Shown: positions 1 to 11,150 of the stretch, in pieces | How positions within the stretch are numbered: the first letter of the stretch is position 1 | Layout: each line of letters starts with the position of its first letter | Assembly: GCA_031216445.1 (NCBI GenBank) | Contig: CM062218.1 | Coordinates: 8,453,001-8,517,000 of the forward strand | Direction of reading: 5' to 3' | DNA length: 64,000 bases | DNA from: Lateolabrax maculatus | Taxonomy: Eukaryota; Chordata; Actinopteri; Acropomatiformes; Lateolabracidae | Notes under the pieces: model-generated | The model's database searches: none | Seen by the model: the letters and a program-made list of their open reading frames with translations, nothing else | Told to the model about the DNA's origin: nothing | Program-made: the position numbers and the translations under genes

Positions 1-91
1 CCAGAAGATAGTCTTGGAATAACAGCTGCTGTACACTGTGACACTCTTTCTTTATATGTTATATATTAAATATTCCCTCTGCTTATTCCAG

Positions 92-466
92 CTTGGCGAG
101 TTGGGCAAGGGAGCCGGCAAAGGTGGAGGTGGAGGAGGCTCTGTGAGGGAGGCAGGCGGTGCGTTTGGAAAGCGAGAAGCGGCAGAGGAGGAGCGGTACT
201 TCAGGTGAGAGGCATGCCGGTGCATAAGCCTGGTGAAGGCTCCTGCCTGTGTGTATCCTTTGATTTTCCACAAGGTATTTTTTTTTTTTAACCCAGTTTG
301 CCTTCCCTGTGTTTGCACCTGCAGGCAGAAGGAGAAGGAGCAGATGGAAGCGCTGAGGAAGCATCACACAGAGGAGATTGAGCACCACAAAAAGGAGATT
401 GAGCGCCTACAGAAGGAGATCGACCGCCACAAGGGCAAAATCAGAAAGCTTAAACATGATGATTGA
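92..466 (+). CDS. atp5if1: ATP synthase inhibitory factor 1 (C-terminal two exons; 5' part outside window)
   Basis: Mitochondrial matrix protein that blocks ATP hydrolysis by F1Fo-ATP synthase when the matrix acidifies. Two coding exons are visible: 92-204 (acceptor TTATTCCAG, donor GTGAGA) and 325-466 (acceptor CCTGCAG, stop TGA at 464-466). Together they give 84 residues. The inhibitory segment reads VREAGGAFGKREAAEEERYF, and the tail is a His/Glu/Lys-rich coiled coil ending in LKHDD, both diagnostic of IF1. A run of six glycines precedes the inhibitory segment. The mitochondrial presequence exon lies left of the window. A polyadenylation signal follows at 613-618. Family assignment is secure; which fish paralogue (a or b) cannot be told. 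Confidence 0.93.
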
Positions 467-612
467 AGCTGGCAAGCCTGTTATCAATTATTCTCCTGAC
501 AGTCCACCTTTCTTATTCGCCAAGTCCATAATTATTAGATATTGATTGATTTACTGCTGGTCGAGGCAGGTCCTGTATGAGACCTCATACTGACATCATG
601 AATACTAATCAC

Positions 613-618
613 AATAAA
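613..618 (+). terminator. Poly(A) signal of atp5if1
   Basis: AATAAA about 147 bases after the atp5if1 stop codon, followed by a T/G-rich stretch (GTTTTCATTG). Confidence 0.7.
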
Positions 619-619
619 G

Positions 620-1480
620 TTTTCATTGTATATCCCTCTTGTTTATTGGCAAAATGTCCCTTGTGACTGTACCTGGTAACAGTTTTAGAGAAAGTGAGGC
701 TGATCCTGTGCAGAAAGGTGCATTTCATTGGGCTGAAGACGTGCCAGTCAAAGTCAAACCTCCGTGGTTGGATAGTTGATGATGAGGCGCTCGTTTTCCG
801 TCCCTGCGCGGCCCGATACCTGCCTGCAGCCCGCACAGGTTGCACGGCGCAGCCGCTGAACTTTATTTAAGGAAGGACGATATTTTAATGGAAATAGATA
901 ATATGGGTGTCGGCGGCAACCTGTATAATTGGATTAAGAATTTCTCTTCGGCTTGGTGGAAGCACACTAGGTAAGCACAATGAGTCCTCTTCTTATTCTC
1001 TGTCTAAATGAATGGTACACGGTGTGTTATGTAAAGAAGTTACAGTCCAGATATTGTCACTTTTTGCAGATTGTGAGGTAATTTGTAAAACTGCTCTCTG
1101 GGGATTTTAGGATCTGTGTCTTTTTTATAAGAAAGATGAGTGAATGTATTTGTTTGAAACTTTATGATCAAAGAATTTTTGATTTTTTTTAGGAAACTGT
1201 TGTAAGTAAACCTTGAATATTATGAGATGCATGACGGACACCGCTTGTGGAGCTCTTCATCTAGAGAAGGAAACCATGCCAGTTATTTTAAAGTCAATTA
1301 GTGGACAAATCTTGCACAAAACAACAAAAGAAAAGCGGGGACCGTACAGATTTACACCCAAAAAAAAACAGAAAAAATGTTAAAAACGTGTTGACTAAGC
1401 AACAAAGTCAAAGTGGAGGGTTGTTATCGTCTCCTTTTATTCTGCAACACAACACTCGGTGGCGATAACCCTCCGCCCGG
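620..1480. other. Intergenic stretch between atp5if1 and the hnrnpr promoter
   Basis: No conserved gene seen. A short open stretch at 888-971 resembles a non-LTR retrotransposon reverse transcriptase (listed separately). The rest is AT-rich with no further recognisable feature. Confidence 0.5.
888..971 (+). mobile_element. Possible LINE reverse-transcriptase fragment
   Basis: The open frame reads MGVGGNLYNWIKNF, resembling the G-G-x-x-x-N-W-I-K/x-F block common in RT domains of non-LTR elements (typically G-I-x-G-x-x-x-N-W-I-x-x-F-L). Flanking sequence shows no further RT motif in frame, so this is a small decayed remnant if real. Confidence 0.35.
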
Positions 1481-1779
1481 GTGCAATTACATCAGTGAGA
1501 GAAGACGAAGAGGAAGAAGACGTGAAAACGAGCGCACCCGCCCCGATGCGCGTCTTTCTCTTTTTCCTTTTTTTTTTTCTTCCCGCTCAGATCTCGCGAT
1601 GTTTGCGCGGCGGTGGCGTTGTTCGGGCGAGCCGACGACGAGACCGAAGCTGTCTGGAAATTTGTCTCGCGTGTTGCGCCCAAACGTTTTCCTCGCGTTT
1701 TGACCTCTTTCCGTGCGTCCGACGGGCTCATCGCTCCACGTTTCCACGCACGTCCCCGTTAGTGTCCTGAATCAGACGG
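1480..1779 (+). promoter_or_regulatory. hnrnpr: CpG-rich promoter and untranslated first exon of hnrnpr
   Basis: CpG density rises sharply from about 1480, and the stretch contains a pyrimidine-rich tract. A good splice donor (ACGG|GTGAGT-like, GT at 1780-1781) ends a probable untranslated exon; the coding exon begins after the acceptor at 2517. The transcription start is not determined. Confidence 0.55.
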
Positions 1780-1842
1780 GTGAGTTTCGCTAACTATCGG
1801 TTTGCGCCGCGCACGGAGCGTGTGTTTGATTTTTGTGAGCGG

Positions 1843-1866
1843 GTCTCTCTCTCTCTCTCTCTCTCT
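1843..1866. repeat. (CT)n microsatellite
   Basis: About 12 uninterrupted CT units in the first hnrnpr intron. Confidence 0.9.
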
Positions 1867-2323
1867 GTATATCTCCCCGCACGGCGAGGCCTTCGTGTGA
1901 GCGCCGTCAGCCAGCCAGATAACCAGAGCGACTGTCAGGCCAGGGTAGAAAAAAAAAACAAAACAACAAAAAAAAACAAACAAACAAAAAAAACATGTTT
2001 GAGATCTACTTCGCGCCGATGGTTGTGACACGCGTGTGAAATCGCCCAGCGGGACTGTGTGCACGTAAATGTTTAAATAATATCCGTCCGCCTCGCTGGC
2101 TAGTGAGCTGCATGTGAAGGGGGGCGGGACGGTGTCAGGGGTTTGTTTAAGTGACCGGGTCATGTTACTGTACACCTGTGCGGTTTATTTTGTTGTTGTT
2201 TTTTTGTTTTGTTTTCTCACGTCCGTTTCACTGATCAAAACTGTATTTCAAACGGATACAGTTGCCGGTAGACTGTTGTTTGGTTTTTGATTATTTTTCA
2301 AAATAAAGTTCCATACCTCCACG

Positions 2324-2345
2324 TCACATCACATCACATCACATC
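2324..2345. repeat. (CACAT)n pentanucleotide repeat
   Basis: Four and a bit copies of CACAT/ACATC in the hnrnpr first intron. Confidence 0.85.
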
Positions 2346-2521
2346 CATCTATATGAAGATAATTTGTTTATAACAGTTATATAAAGGTTGTCTTTATTAA
2401 AACGTGCTTTCAGTTTCGACGATATGATCCCAGTGTCCTGGTAATCCGGATCAAGAAAAGTACGTTTTCAGTAAGAACTGTCGCTGAATGGGTAGTTTTT
2501 CTTGCTGTGTGTTACAGGAGA

Positions 2522-3147
2522 ATGGCTGCCGCTGAGGTGAACGGTAGTTCTGCCCCAGCAAAGGAGGAAGAAGAGCCCATGGATGTGACGACGACACACA
2601 CAGAGAACTACCAGACGCTCATTGACGCTGGGCTGCCCCAGAAAGTGGCCGAAAGTCTAGATAACATCTTCCAGACAGGTGGGCGATCAAGCAGCCATGA
2701 AATGCCACATTAACGAGCTGTGCTGGGGGTACTAAAGGTGTTTACTGGAGCTGAGCCTGACAGGGAAAATGCTTTGTGATTTCAGGTTTGGTGGCATATG
2801 TTGACCTCGACGAGAGGGCCATTGACGCCCTACGGGAGTTCAATGAGGAGGGAGCGCTCACTGTGCTGCAGCAATTCAAAGAGAGCGACCTGTCCCATGT
2901 ACAGGTACCCACTGGGATGGATTACATCCCTTTTTTTGTCTTTGAGAGAAGTTTTTTATGATAACGTAGATTGTTATAAATATTAATATATTTTTTTATT
3001 CATATGTAGAATAAAAGTGCATTCCTTTGTGGAGTCATGAAGACCTACAGACAGAGAGAAAAACAAGGAAGCAAAGTACAGGAGTCCACCAAGGGCCCAG
3101 ATGAGGCAAAAATAAAGGTAAACAAAGTCATGTGGCGGAGCTTTATA

Positions 3148-3218
<71 letters not shown>

Positions 3219-5531
3219 CTTTGCAGCAATGCAGCTCATTAATTTTTTGTATTTTGTTTTTCAGGCTCTATTGGAGCGGACAGGATACACCCTGGATGTC
3301 ACCACAGGGCAAAGAAAATACGGAGGTCCCCCACCTGACGATGTGTTCAAAGGAACACAACCAGGGATTGGAACTGAGGTAGATACATTATTTTTATTCA
3401 TGATTTTCAAAGCTCTAATATTTTAAGTTTGTTGAGAAATGTTTTGTCAGTGCTGCACTGTCATCCATAAATATTATCCTGCATTTTGTGCTTTACAAAT
3501 TCTTACACTTGTCCACCTGTTTGGCTCTTCTTCATCAGGTGTTTGTTGGAAAAATCCCAAGGGATTTGTATGAAGATGAGCTTGTGCCGCTCTTTGAGTC
3601 TGCTGGTCCAATCTGGGACCTCAGGTTAATGATGGACCCTCTCTCTGGTCAGAATAGAGGTTACGCCTTCATCACATACTGCAATAAGGATGATGCCCAA
3701 AAAGCTGTGAAGCTTGTAAGTAGTATGGCAGGGTATTTGGAGAAACTTAAACTCTATGACAACTGGAATTTTTTAAATATTGCTCTTTTTATCTCGAATA
3801 TTACTTTAAAGAAAGAAAAAAAAAATCCCGCCTCACATTGCTTTATGCTATATATTGCCGATCATTTACAATGTATTTCACACAGTTTTTGGCCTCCCTA
3901 TTTTATTTTCAGTGTGATAACCATGAAATCCGCCCTGGCAAGTACCTGGGAGTGTGTATATCTGTTGCAAACAATCGCCTGTTTGTCGGATCAATTCCAA
4001 AGAACAAGACAAGAGAAAGTATATTGGAAGACTTTGGCAAAGTTACAGGTCAGTTTCAAAAGCACAGAGGTGGATTTGTGTCAGAAACCCGTTAAAACAG
4101 ATCCTTAGGCATGAAGGATGATAGACATGAAAACTGTTTTGGAAGTTAGGGGTGTTATTGTTTTATCTTACAGAGGGACTCCAAGAGGTGATATTGTACC
4201 ACCAGCCAGATGACAAGAAGAAGAACCGTGGCTTCTGTTTCCTCGAGTACGAGGACCACAAGTCCGCAGCACAGGCTCGCCGCCGCCTAATGAGTGGCAA
4301 GGTCAAGGTGTGGGGGAACCCAGTCACTGTGGAGTGGGCCGACCCAGTCGCTGAGCCAGACCCCGAGGTCATGGCCAAGGTCAGCAAGTCTCCTGTCTTC
4401 CTCTTTTAAACACAACAAGCATGCTCTGTTCTACAGGCAAACATCATCCTGTTTTATTTATTTATTTATTTTTCTTCTTAGGTCAAGGTGCTCTTTGTAA
4501 GGAAGCTGGCCACAGCTGTAACTGAAGAGCTTCTTGAAAAGACCTTCTCTCAGTTTGGAAAGCTGGAGCGAGTGAAGAAATTGAAAGACTACGCTTTTGT
4601 CCATTTTGAAGAAAGGGATGCTGCAGTGAAGGTGCGTTTTTTCGCTCTTTGGACAAGGTACTTTGCGTGTCTGATGATTCTGTGTGTCACAGTAATGGAT
4701 TGTTTTGTTTGGTTAGGCAATGGATGAGATGAATGGGAAAGAGCTAGGAGGAGAAGAAATTGAGATTGTCCTGGCAAAGCCCCCAGACAAGAAGAGGAAA
4801 GAGCGCCAAGCAGCTCGGCAGACCACCAGGAATACAGGGTGAGGGACAGAGACACGTGGTCAACTGCACGACTGATTCTCACATAAGGAATTCATTAAAC
4901 GTAACACTGTCCTTCCCTCTGCAGGTATGATGACTACTACTACTACCCACCTCCACGCATGCCACCCCCAGGCCGGGGCAGGGGTCGTGGTGGCCGAGGG
5001 GGCTATGCCTATCCACCAGATTACTATGGATATGAAGACTACTATGATGACTACTATGGCTACGACTATCATGACTACCGTGGTGGCTATGAAGACCCTT
5101 ACTACGGCTACGATGATGTGTACAGCATGAGGGGCCGTGGTACTCGTCCCAGCAGGGGGGGGCCTCCTCCACCCAGGGCTCGTGGAGCGCCACCGGCACG
5201 AGGCCGGGGGGGCTACGCCCAAAGGGGGCCGCCCCTCGGCGGTCCGAGGGGTGGCCGAGGAGGGCGGGGAGCCCCTTTCCAGCCGCAGAGGGGCCGCGGT
5301 CCTCGCGGGGCCAGGGGCAATCGCGGGGGCAACGTCGGCGGAAAGAGGAAGGCAGACGTGTTTAACCAGCCTGACTCGAAGCGCCGCCAGACCAACAACC
5401 AACAGAACTGGGGGTCCCAGCCCATCGCCCAGCAGCCCTTGCAGCAAGGGGCCGACTATTCTGGTAACTATGGTTACAGTAATGACACCATGGAGTTTTC
5501 ACAGGATTCTTATGGGCAGCAGTGGAAGTAG
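2522..5531 (+). CDS. hnrnpr: Heterogeneous nuclear ribonucleoprotein R
   Basis: RNA-binding protein of the hnRNP R/Q (SYNCRIP) family, acting in mRNA processing, transport and translation. Exons: 2522-2678, 2786-2904, 3010-3117, 3265-3378, 3539-3715, 3913-4048, 4174-4379, 4482-4631, 4717-4838, 4925-5531. Phases close to 631 residues, against 633 in human. Order: acidic N-terminal unit (residues ~1-150, with EEEEPMD), RRM1 (VFVGKIPRDLYEDEL), RRM2 (LFVGSIPKNKT), RRM3 (LFVRKLATAVTEE), then a DYYYY/YGYDDYY-rich segment, RGG repeats and the C-terminus SYGQQWK. The start is the first Met after the acceptor GTTACAG. SYNCRIP is the alternative; the tail GGKRKADVFNQPDSKRRQTN and the length favour HNRNPR. 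Confidence 0.95.
3142..3218. repeat. (TA)n-(CA)n compound microsatellite
   Basis: About 28 TA units run directly into about 9 CA units inside a hnrnpr intron, 47 bases before the next acceptor. Confidence 0.95.
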
Positions 5532-6340
5532 ATGCACCAAAAGGTATTTGGCAAAGTGACAACAAAAAAAGAGAAAAACAACAACAAAAAGAAAAAAAAA
5601 AAAAACAGGAGATTGGCCACAATTTTTTGATTGACTTTTTATTCTTCATCCCTCGTGAAAAAAAAAAAAAATCTGTATATATCTCAGAAAAAAATGGACA
5701 GACCCCAGAATTGGCTCAAGATGATTGGCTGGAAAGCCTTTTGGCTGAAGAAGTGAACGTAACCGTTGTTGTGAATCATTTGTTACTCCTACGGTTACAT
5801 TGGGACATGTATCTTTAAAAAAAACAAAAAAAAAAAACATACAAAACACTTTTATTGTTACGTTTTGTTCCTGATTCTTTTAAAGCCAACAATGAACATT
5901 GACAAAAAAGTGGACATTCATTCTCAAAAGTCTGAGAGGACATTAAATAATGATATTGCCTTGCAGGAAGTTTTTGTCCATGCCCTTTTCCTCCCTCCCC
6001 TTCTTGTACTCCCTTTATTTGTGGTTTCTCATAGTTGCTTAGGGATTTGCTTGTAAATAAATGCATATGGTTAGAGCTTCATACTTCATTTTTTGCAATG
6101 GTGGAGAAAAGAATCCACAGGAAGGAAGAAATCAAAGTTTTGTAATGTTCAAAGTGTATGCCTAGCATTTCTAGAGGTAGACAAATTGTGTTTTTTTTTT
6201 TAAACTGATACCATAACTTCCTATGTTTTCTTTGAACTTGCCCAATAGAATTTGGTTTGGCTTACCTTAAGAGCCATAGCAGTTTGTTCTCTGATGTTCT
6301 TTGTATTTATAACTTTTACGTTTGTTCCGTTTCAATAAAA
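5532..6340 (+). other. hnrnpr: 3' untranslated region of hnrnpr
   Basis: A/T-rich sequence after the hnrnpr stop with two poly(A) signals: AATAAA near 6056-6061 (GTAAATAAATGC) and a second at 6334-6339 followed by TCAGCTGAGC. Either could be used. No conserved reading frame. Confidence 0.6.
6334..6339 (+). terminator. hnrnpr: Distal poly(A) signal of hnrnpr
   Basis: AATAAA about 800 bases after the stop codon. Confidence 0.6.
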
Positions 6341-7251
6341 CTCAGCTGAGCATCAGTCAATTGTCAGATACTCAAATTCAGTGTTGTCATTCAGTATTTG
6401 ATTTGATTTTTACCTCAATTCTCATATTTGGATGAAGATCTTCTTTTCCAAGTTAAATTTTTTGCCTCTAAGGATAATCACAAAAGACTGAAATTGTGCA
6501 ATCAGACAACGGGACAAGAGAATTTGAAAGGTGCTGGGACGATAAAATGATTAAACAGGATTTTAACCCTTTATTTTTCAGTGCATGTTACATCAATTTA
6601 TATTGTGAATATCACAACAATACCAACAACTATTAAAGGACCAGACTGTAATTTTGACTTCTTGACTTCAAGGTTGTACCTGTCTTTCAAAATTTGTGTG
6701 CACAGGTAAACAGTGTATGCTTTAGTAAATTTCAACCTACTCTCACTAAGTGCTGTTCCCTGCCAGTCACGAAGACAAGGAAAACATGCTTCATATAGGT
6801 AATGAATGCTTAATAAACTATTACTAAAATGTTGCTAAAATTATTACTCTAGTTCAGCCCTTTTACTTTACACTTTGCTTTGGTTGCTGTCTATATTTTC
6901 ATAGCATATCCAGTCAGAGAAAAAAGTTTTTGGACGCAGCCTGGAAAATGCATAATATTGCAATAGTAAATGTAAAAGAAGCAAAAATGCAGTATTTACA
7001 CAGGTGTAAATTTCCTGTGCCTTTTTATTTTTTTCCACACAAATGGCTTTTATTAAAACAGGTTGATGTCTACTGAAGCATATACTGTCTACACCTTTTC
7101 ACGCAAACTTTAAAGACAAGGACAATCTTGGATAATGGTGAGATGTCACTTGCACTGCTATGGTCCTGATACTGACACCTTTCCAACAGTCAGAACAACA
7201 CATTTGACTTTGAATGGATTTGTACTTGTATGCTGAGTTGTCTCCAATTCA

Positions 7252-7272
7252 CTTTTTTTTTTTTTTTTTTTT
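7252..7272. repeat. Poly(T) tract
   Basis: About 21 consecutive T, possibly the tail of an old retroposed copy on the - strand. Confidence 0.8.
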
Positions 7273-8371
7273 ATTTCCAAAATCTGCACATCATCTCAAC
7301 CATCTGTTCTCTCCTTTTGAAGACACCAAGGATCTGACCATCCAAAGGGTTAAAATTCTTAAAACGGGCCCTCTGCCATAGCAAGTGATCACCTGTCAGA
7401 ATTTCTTTACCATAGAAAAGTGTTTTTACCATCTGCCTTTTGGTACCGTGGTATCATTGTATTTTGTTTCATGTGTCTGTCCTCTTATTCCAACCTGCCT
7501 AGGTGGAGAAGCATTGAGAGCGGCACCACTAGAATGAGGAACTCACCTGAACGGTACTCAAGGGTGAGCTAGCCTTGCACAGAGTACTGTCTCCTCTCCT
7601 GTAGCTAATTGTAATCCCTGGAGAAACACTAGCCATAATCATACTTCTTTTATTGTTTCCTTACTAATATACTGTACAACGAATCAACCTTTTTTTTTAT
7701 TCAGTAGGAGTGTGATTTATTTTTTTTTTCCCCCCAAGGCTATGAAGAACACAAGTCACTAAAGTTGACAGAAGAATCATTGGAATTATTAAAATTAATT
7801 GTGTTACCAGCATGTTTCTGGGGTTTAGAGAACACACGAACAGTGCATTATTTCCTTCACAAACATAGTGCATATTTTTCCCCCCTTAAGCCAAATGAAA
7901 AGTCATGCACAATTTTTAAAAGCCAAATGGCTGTTTCTTTAGACTGGATTAAACAGCCAGAAGGCGGACAGTCAAGGATTCGGTTACGCACTTATAAACC
8001 CCAAACACCCTGCAAACACCTGTCGGCTGCCTTGGCTTGCTGCACCAAAATCCCCTCAGCTGTCTGCACACATTCTGTGAATGGTGGGGTGGTGGTGGGG
8101 GGGGCTGGTGGACATTTACCCTCCTACACTGCTAGAGGTAGCAGTTTTACACCAGCACTACTAGTGGTCCATTGTTCCTTCATCCGACGCTGCATTTATT
8201 GGCCATCTTCTGAGCCGGAAAGGTGTTAATAAATAGTTGGATATAAACTACAGGAGCTGTTTTTTTAATGTCTTCAAATAGCAGTGGGGGTACTGAGTCA
8301 AATATTAGTCAAATTGGCTGATGTTGGAACAATGGCCGTGCCTCAAAAACTGGTGCGTGTACCCTTCAACG

Positions 8372-8385
8372 CCACCAGATGGCAG
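8372..8385 (+). promoter_or_regulatory. CTCF-like motif
   Basis: CCACCAGATGGCAG matches the CTCF core pattern CCASYAGRKGGCAS closely. It lies between hnrnpr and dnajc8. Occupancy cannot be judged from sequence. Confidence 0.45.
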
Positions 8386-9069
8386 TAGATGGGCTACAGT
8401 ATTTATATTGCACAGGTAAGACTGAAATAGGGAGCACAGTTTTACAGCAGAAAGCTAATTGTATCAATTGACACACATATTTTGGTTTGCATTGAAGTGC
8501 CATCAAATGCTGGAGTTTCCTTTTACAGTTTCTCATATCAGAACTGTGTCTTTTATATGTTGCCTCTTGTCACCAGGCAGTAAAGGAGCTGCCCGCATCC
8601 ATGTGAATGAGTTCACACAAATGGAAGGGACTGATTGGTAAGATTGTTCATTATCTGAACTAATGCTCAGAAAGTCTCGACATGTTTCTATTTTTTAAAT
8701 GTTGTTATATTCTTGGGAGTCCTAGCTGTCTCTTTCTGACCTCTTAACTTTCCAGAGTCAGTAAGTTCTGTAAGGTGGTTTTTCAGAATATAAAGAAGCA
8801 TCAAGTCACAAATCTGGCATACACATTTTTTTTTTCAGCTGTTATAGATATATTGCATTATATTGAAGACAATACAGTCTGGCTTTGTAGTCATGTTGCT
8901 GATCGTGCTGATGCTTAGAAACTGATTCACCAACATTTGTTAACATGCCCTTGTCTGTGTGGCCCTTTTCTAGTTCTGAGTCAGGACACCGTTCTCCACA
9001 AGCGGTGAGCCAGACCCATCACAGGGTTCACTTCCCTGAGAATGACCCACTTACTGGACCCTGTACTTA

Positions 9070-11100
9070 AGGTCTTGAGGTCCTGTACTCATGGGAACAC
9101 TAACTGGCTACCATGTTTACAGCTCCGCAGAAGGCACAGGTGAGAAATGATTGTGGACACGTGCAGCTACTCTCATATGAGACAGAGGACCATTTTTGCA
9201 CTCAAGATGTGTAAATGTCACATTCATATTTGTATTAATTGATGTTTTCATATTCAGTGATCTTCAACACTATCATGTAGTACATTAATCCTGAGAAATG
9301 ACTATTTTCTGATGTTTAAATGTCCTTTCATTTACTGTAGGAGGATACAGTTGATGGACATGTCATGAACCAGCTCCATCCAGCAGACTGCTGCCTCCTT
9401 TATCCACCTTAAAGAATTATGACTGTAAAGGGAAATTATCTGTTGCTCTTGATTGATCAATACATTTTACTACCCAAGTCAATGTGTGTGATTGCATATT
9501 TACAGTTTATTTTAACTACTTTTTATGTTAACATGGACCTAGTGTCATGTACATGCCGGGGTCCTCGCGATGAAGGTCATTCTGTGTTGTGCATCATGGA
9601 ATCCATTATTTAGTTCCCTAGTGTTTCCTCCAGACAATTAAACGTGTTTCTTATTGCAAACTTCACCAGTCAAACAGATGGAAATGGGGGTGGGAGTGTA
9701 GACATAATGTGTGGACCACTGTAACTGTGTCCATCTCGCCTCATCCTGGTTAAATAAAAGGTAAACCTTGTGTGTGGATACAGGTGGGGTTGAGTTGTCC
9801 CAAATTACAGGAGCGAGAGCTGCAAGCCTTTAAACTCAGGTTACAAGTTGTCCTATTTGTTTAGGCCATCGGGCTCAACGGTAACTTATAAGCAGATGAG
9901 CAGTGATGCTGTGCTCGACGTCGTCGTGCATCGGATCGAGGGAGCTTTGGTTGAGCCCTCTGGAGAAGTGGCGGACTTACTGATGCAGGATGATCACAAC
10001 ATGCCTGCATGGAAGCCCACTGCACGTGTATACGCTGGTTATTAGATGCGTGTAGTTGCAATTGAATGCCGGAGAAACCTAACGCAAAGCTCGGGTGAAA
10101 ATATGTGGATTTAAACAATACTTGAACTTGTGTTTGTTAGGTCAATCTGCTCAGTAAAATTAAACAGGATAATATAACAAGTGCAGCTTTGTTGTGCACG
10201 ACACACTTAATACCATGCGTTTTTTATATTTATACAACACTGAAAAGAAAACACGAGCCATGCCCGAGTCAAAGCGGAAGTGTTTTCTTTTCAGTTCCTG
10301 ACTTTTCAAAATAAGGCAAGCTGTATTTTTACAAACCGGTGAAAGTTGGTTTTAACAGAGAGAGTTCAGGATTTAAGGAGATTATTCGACAGACAATCAC
10401 TCTGGACCACAGTCTGTATAAAATAAGTTCCTGACTTGACAATATTAGTGAAAATGTTTAAAATTATACTAAATTAATTTCACGTTGCACACTTATTTTG
10501 ATTGCTGATTGTGTAGTGTATTTATTTTACATAAATATTTTAATAAAGAATAATTGCATCCCCCTCAAAAATATATCCATGTAATGTGATGCAGTGACCC
10601 CAAATCAATATTAGAAATTATTACTACACTGGACAAATAGGACCTCTTAATATTCTTGTTTTACAATATAATTCATGATTTTCTTTTTCAATATCTTCCA
10701 TGTAAATCAATACCAACATATACAGCTAAACTGGGCAAATGGGAGACACTTCAACACAGTGAGTAAGAAACAGACTCAATTTAAAAATAACTCGCGGTAT
10801 CACTTTCTGACTTTTCAAAATAAGGCAAGCTGTTTTTTTTTTTATTTCAGAATAATAAATAAATGCAATAAATAAATACGTTTCCTTCATGTTACAAACG
10901 AAGTTTCACTTTTTCCGTCCTCAATACAGATAATTATCAGCTCTACGTGACTTTAATATTTTTATAGGCATTCAAACATAAACTTGCTTTTTTAGTAAGT
11001 CCAGTTTAAATCGACGATTGCATATTATTAACATGAATGAATTCTTAAAGATTCAGTTTCTGATAAACTTGGTTTTAATAACAGTACGAGGCGACGCTGT
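9070..11100. other. Gene-free stretch upstream of dnajc8
   Basis: AT-rich, no conserved coding sequence. It contains GGTTAAATAAAAGG at about 9750, a wording common at the 3' ends of fish repeats, and a direct repeat pair (10298-10324 and 10807-10833) described separately. Confidence 0.5.
10298..10833 (+). repeat. 27-bp direct repeat pair, 509 bp apart
   Basis: CTGACTTTTCAAAATAAGGC (continuing AAGCTGT) occurs at 10298-10324 and again, exactly, at 10807-10833. Flanks outside the 27 bp differ. Confidence 0.85.
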
Positions 11101-11150
11101 GGTCACGTGACGCCTCGACGTCACATGTAAACCAGGGGCAAGATGGCGGC
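11090..11150 (+). promoter_or_regulatory. dnajc8: dnajc8 core promoter with E-box, CRE-like and YY1-like motifs
   Basis: CACGTG (11104-11109) and CGACGTCAC (CRE-like, 11117-11125) lie just upstream. AAGATGGCGGC at 11140-11150 matches the YY1 consensus and contains the dnajc8 start codon. CpG-rich sequence continues into the first intron. Confidence 0.55.

Larger units (their letters stand above)
6767..9070 (+). other. Candidate unassigned spliced exons between hnrnpr and dnajc8
   Basis: Three or four short stretches have good acceptor and donor consensus on the + strand: 6767-6798 (acceptor TTCCCTGCCAG, donor GTAATG), 7503-7563 (acceptor CAACCTGCCTAG, donor GTGAGC), 8577-8638 (acceptor CTTGTCACCAG, donor GTAAGA), and one from 8974 (acceptor CCTTTTCTAG). 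The first two join in phase to give HASYRWRSIESGTTRM. The third has an open frame RIHVNEFTQMEGTD that joins the fourth (VHFPENDPLTGP, stop at 9068-9070), but it does not keep the phase of the second. I recognise no protein family. This could be a non-coding transcript, a decayed gene, or chance. Confidence 0.25.

Noticed and set aside
4959..5559. Additional long frames over the hnrnpr RGG exon
   Set aside because: GC-rich repeat exon gives spurious open frames in other phases; only the frame ending GQQWK matches the family.
7765..8229. 154-codon + strand open frame between hnrnpr and dnajc8
   Set aside because: No family resemblance, includes a GGTGGTGGGGGGGG low-complexity run, and does not coincide with the candidate splice pairs.
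9848..10045. 65-codon frame with an acceptor-like start (TTTGTTTAG)
   Set aside because: No homologue recognised and no partner donor in frame; too weak to list as coding.
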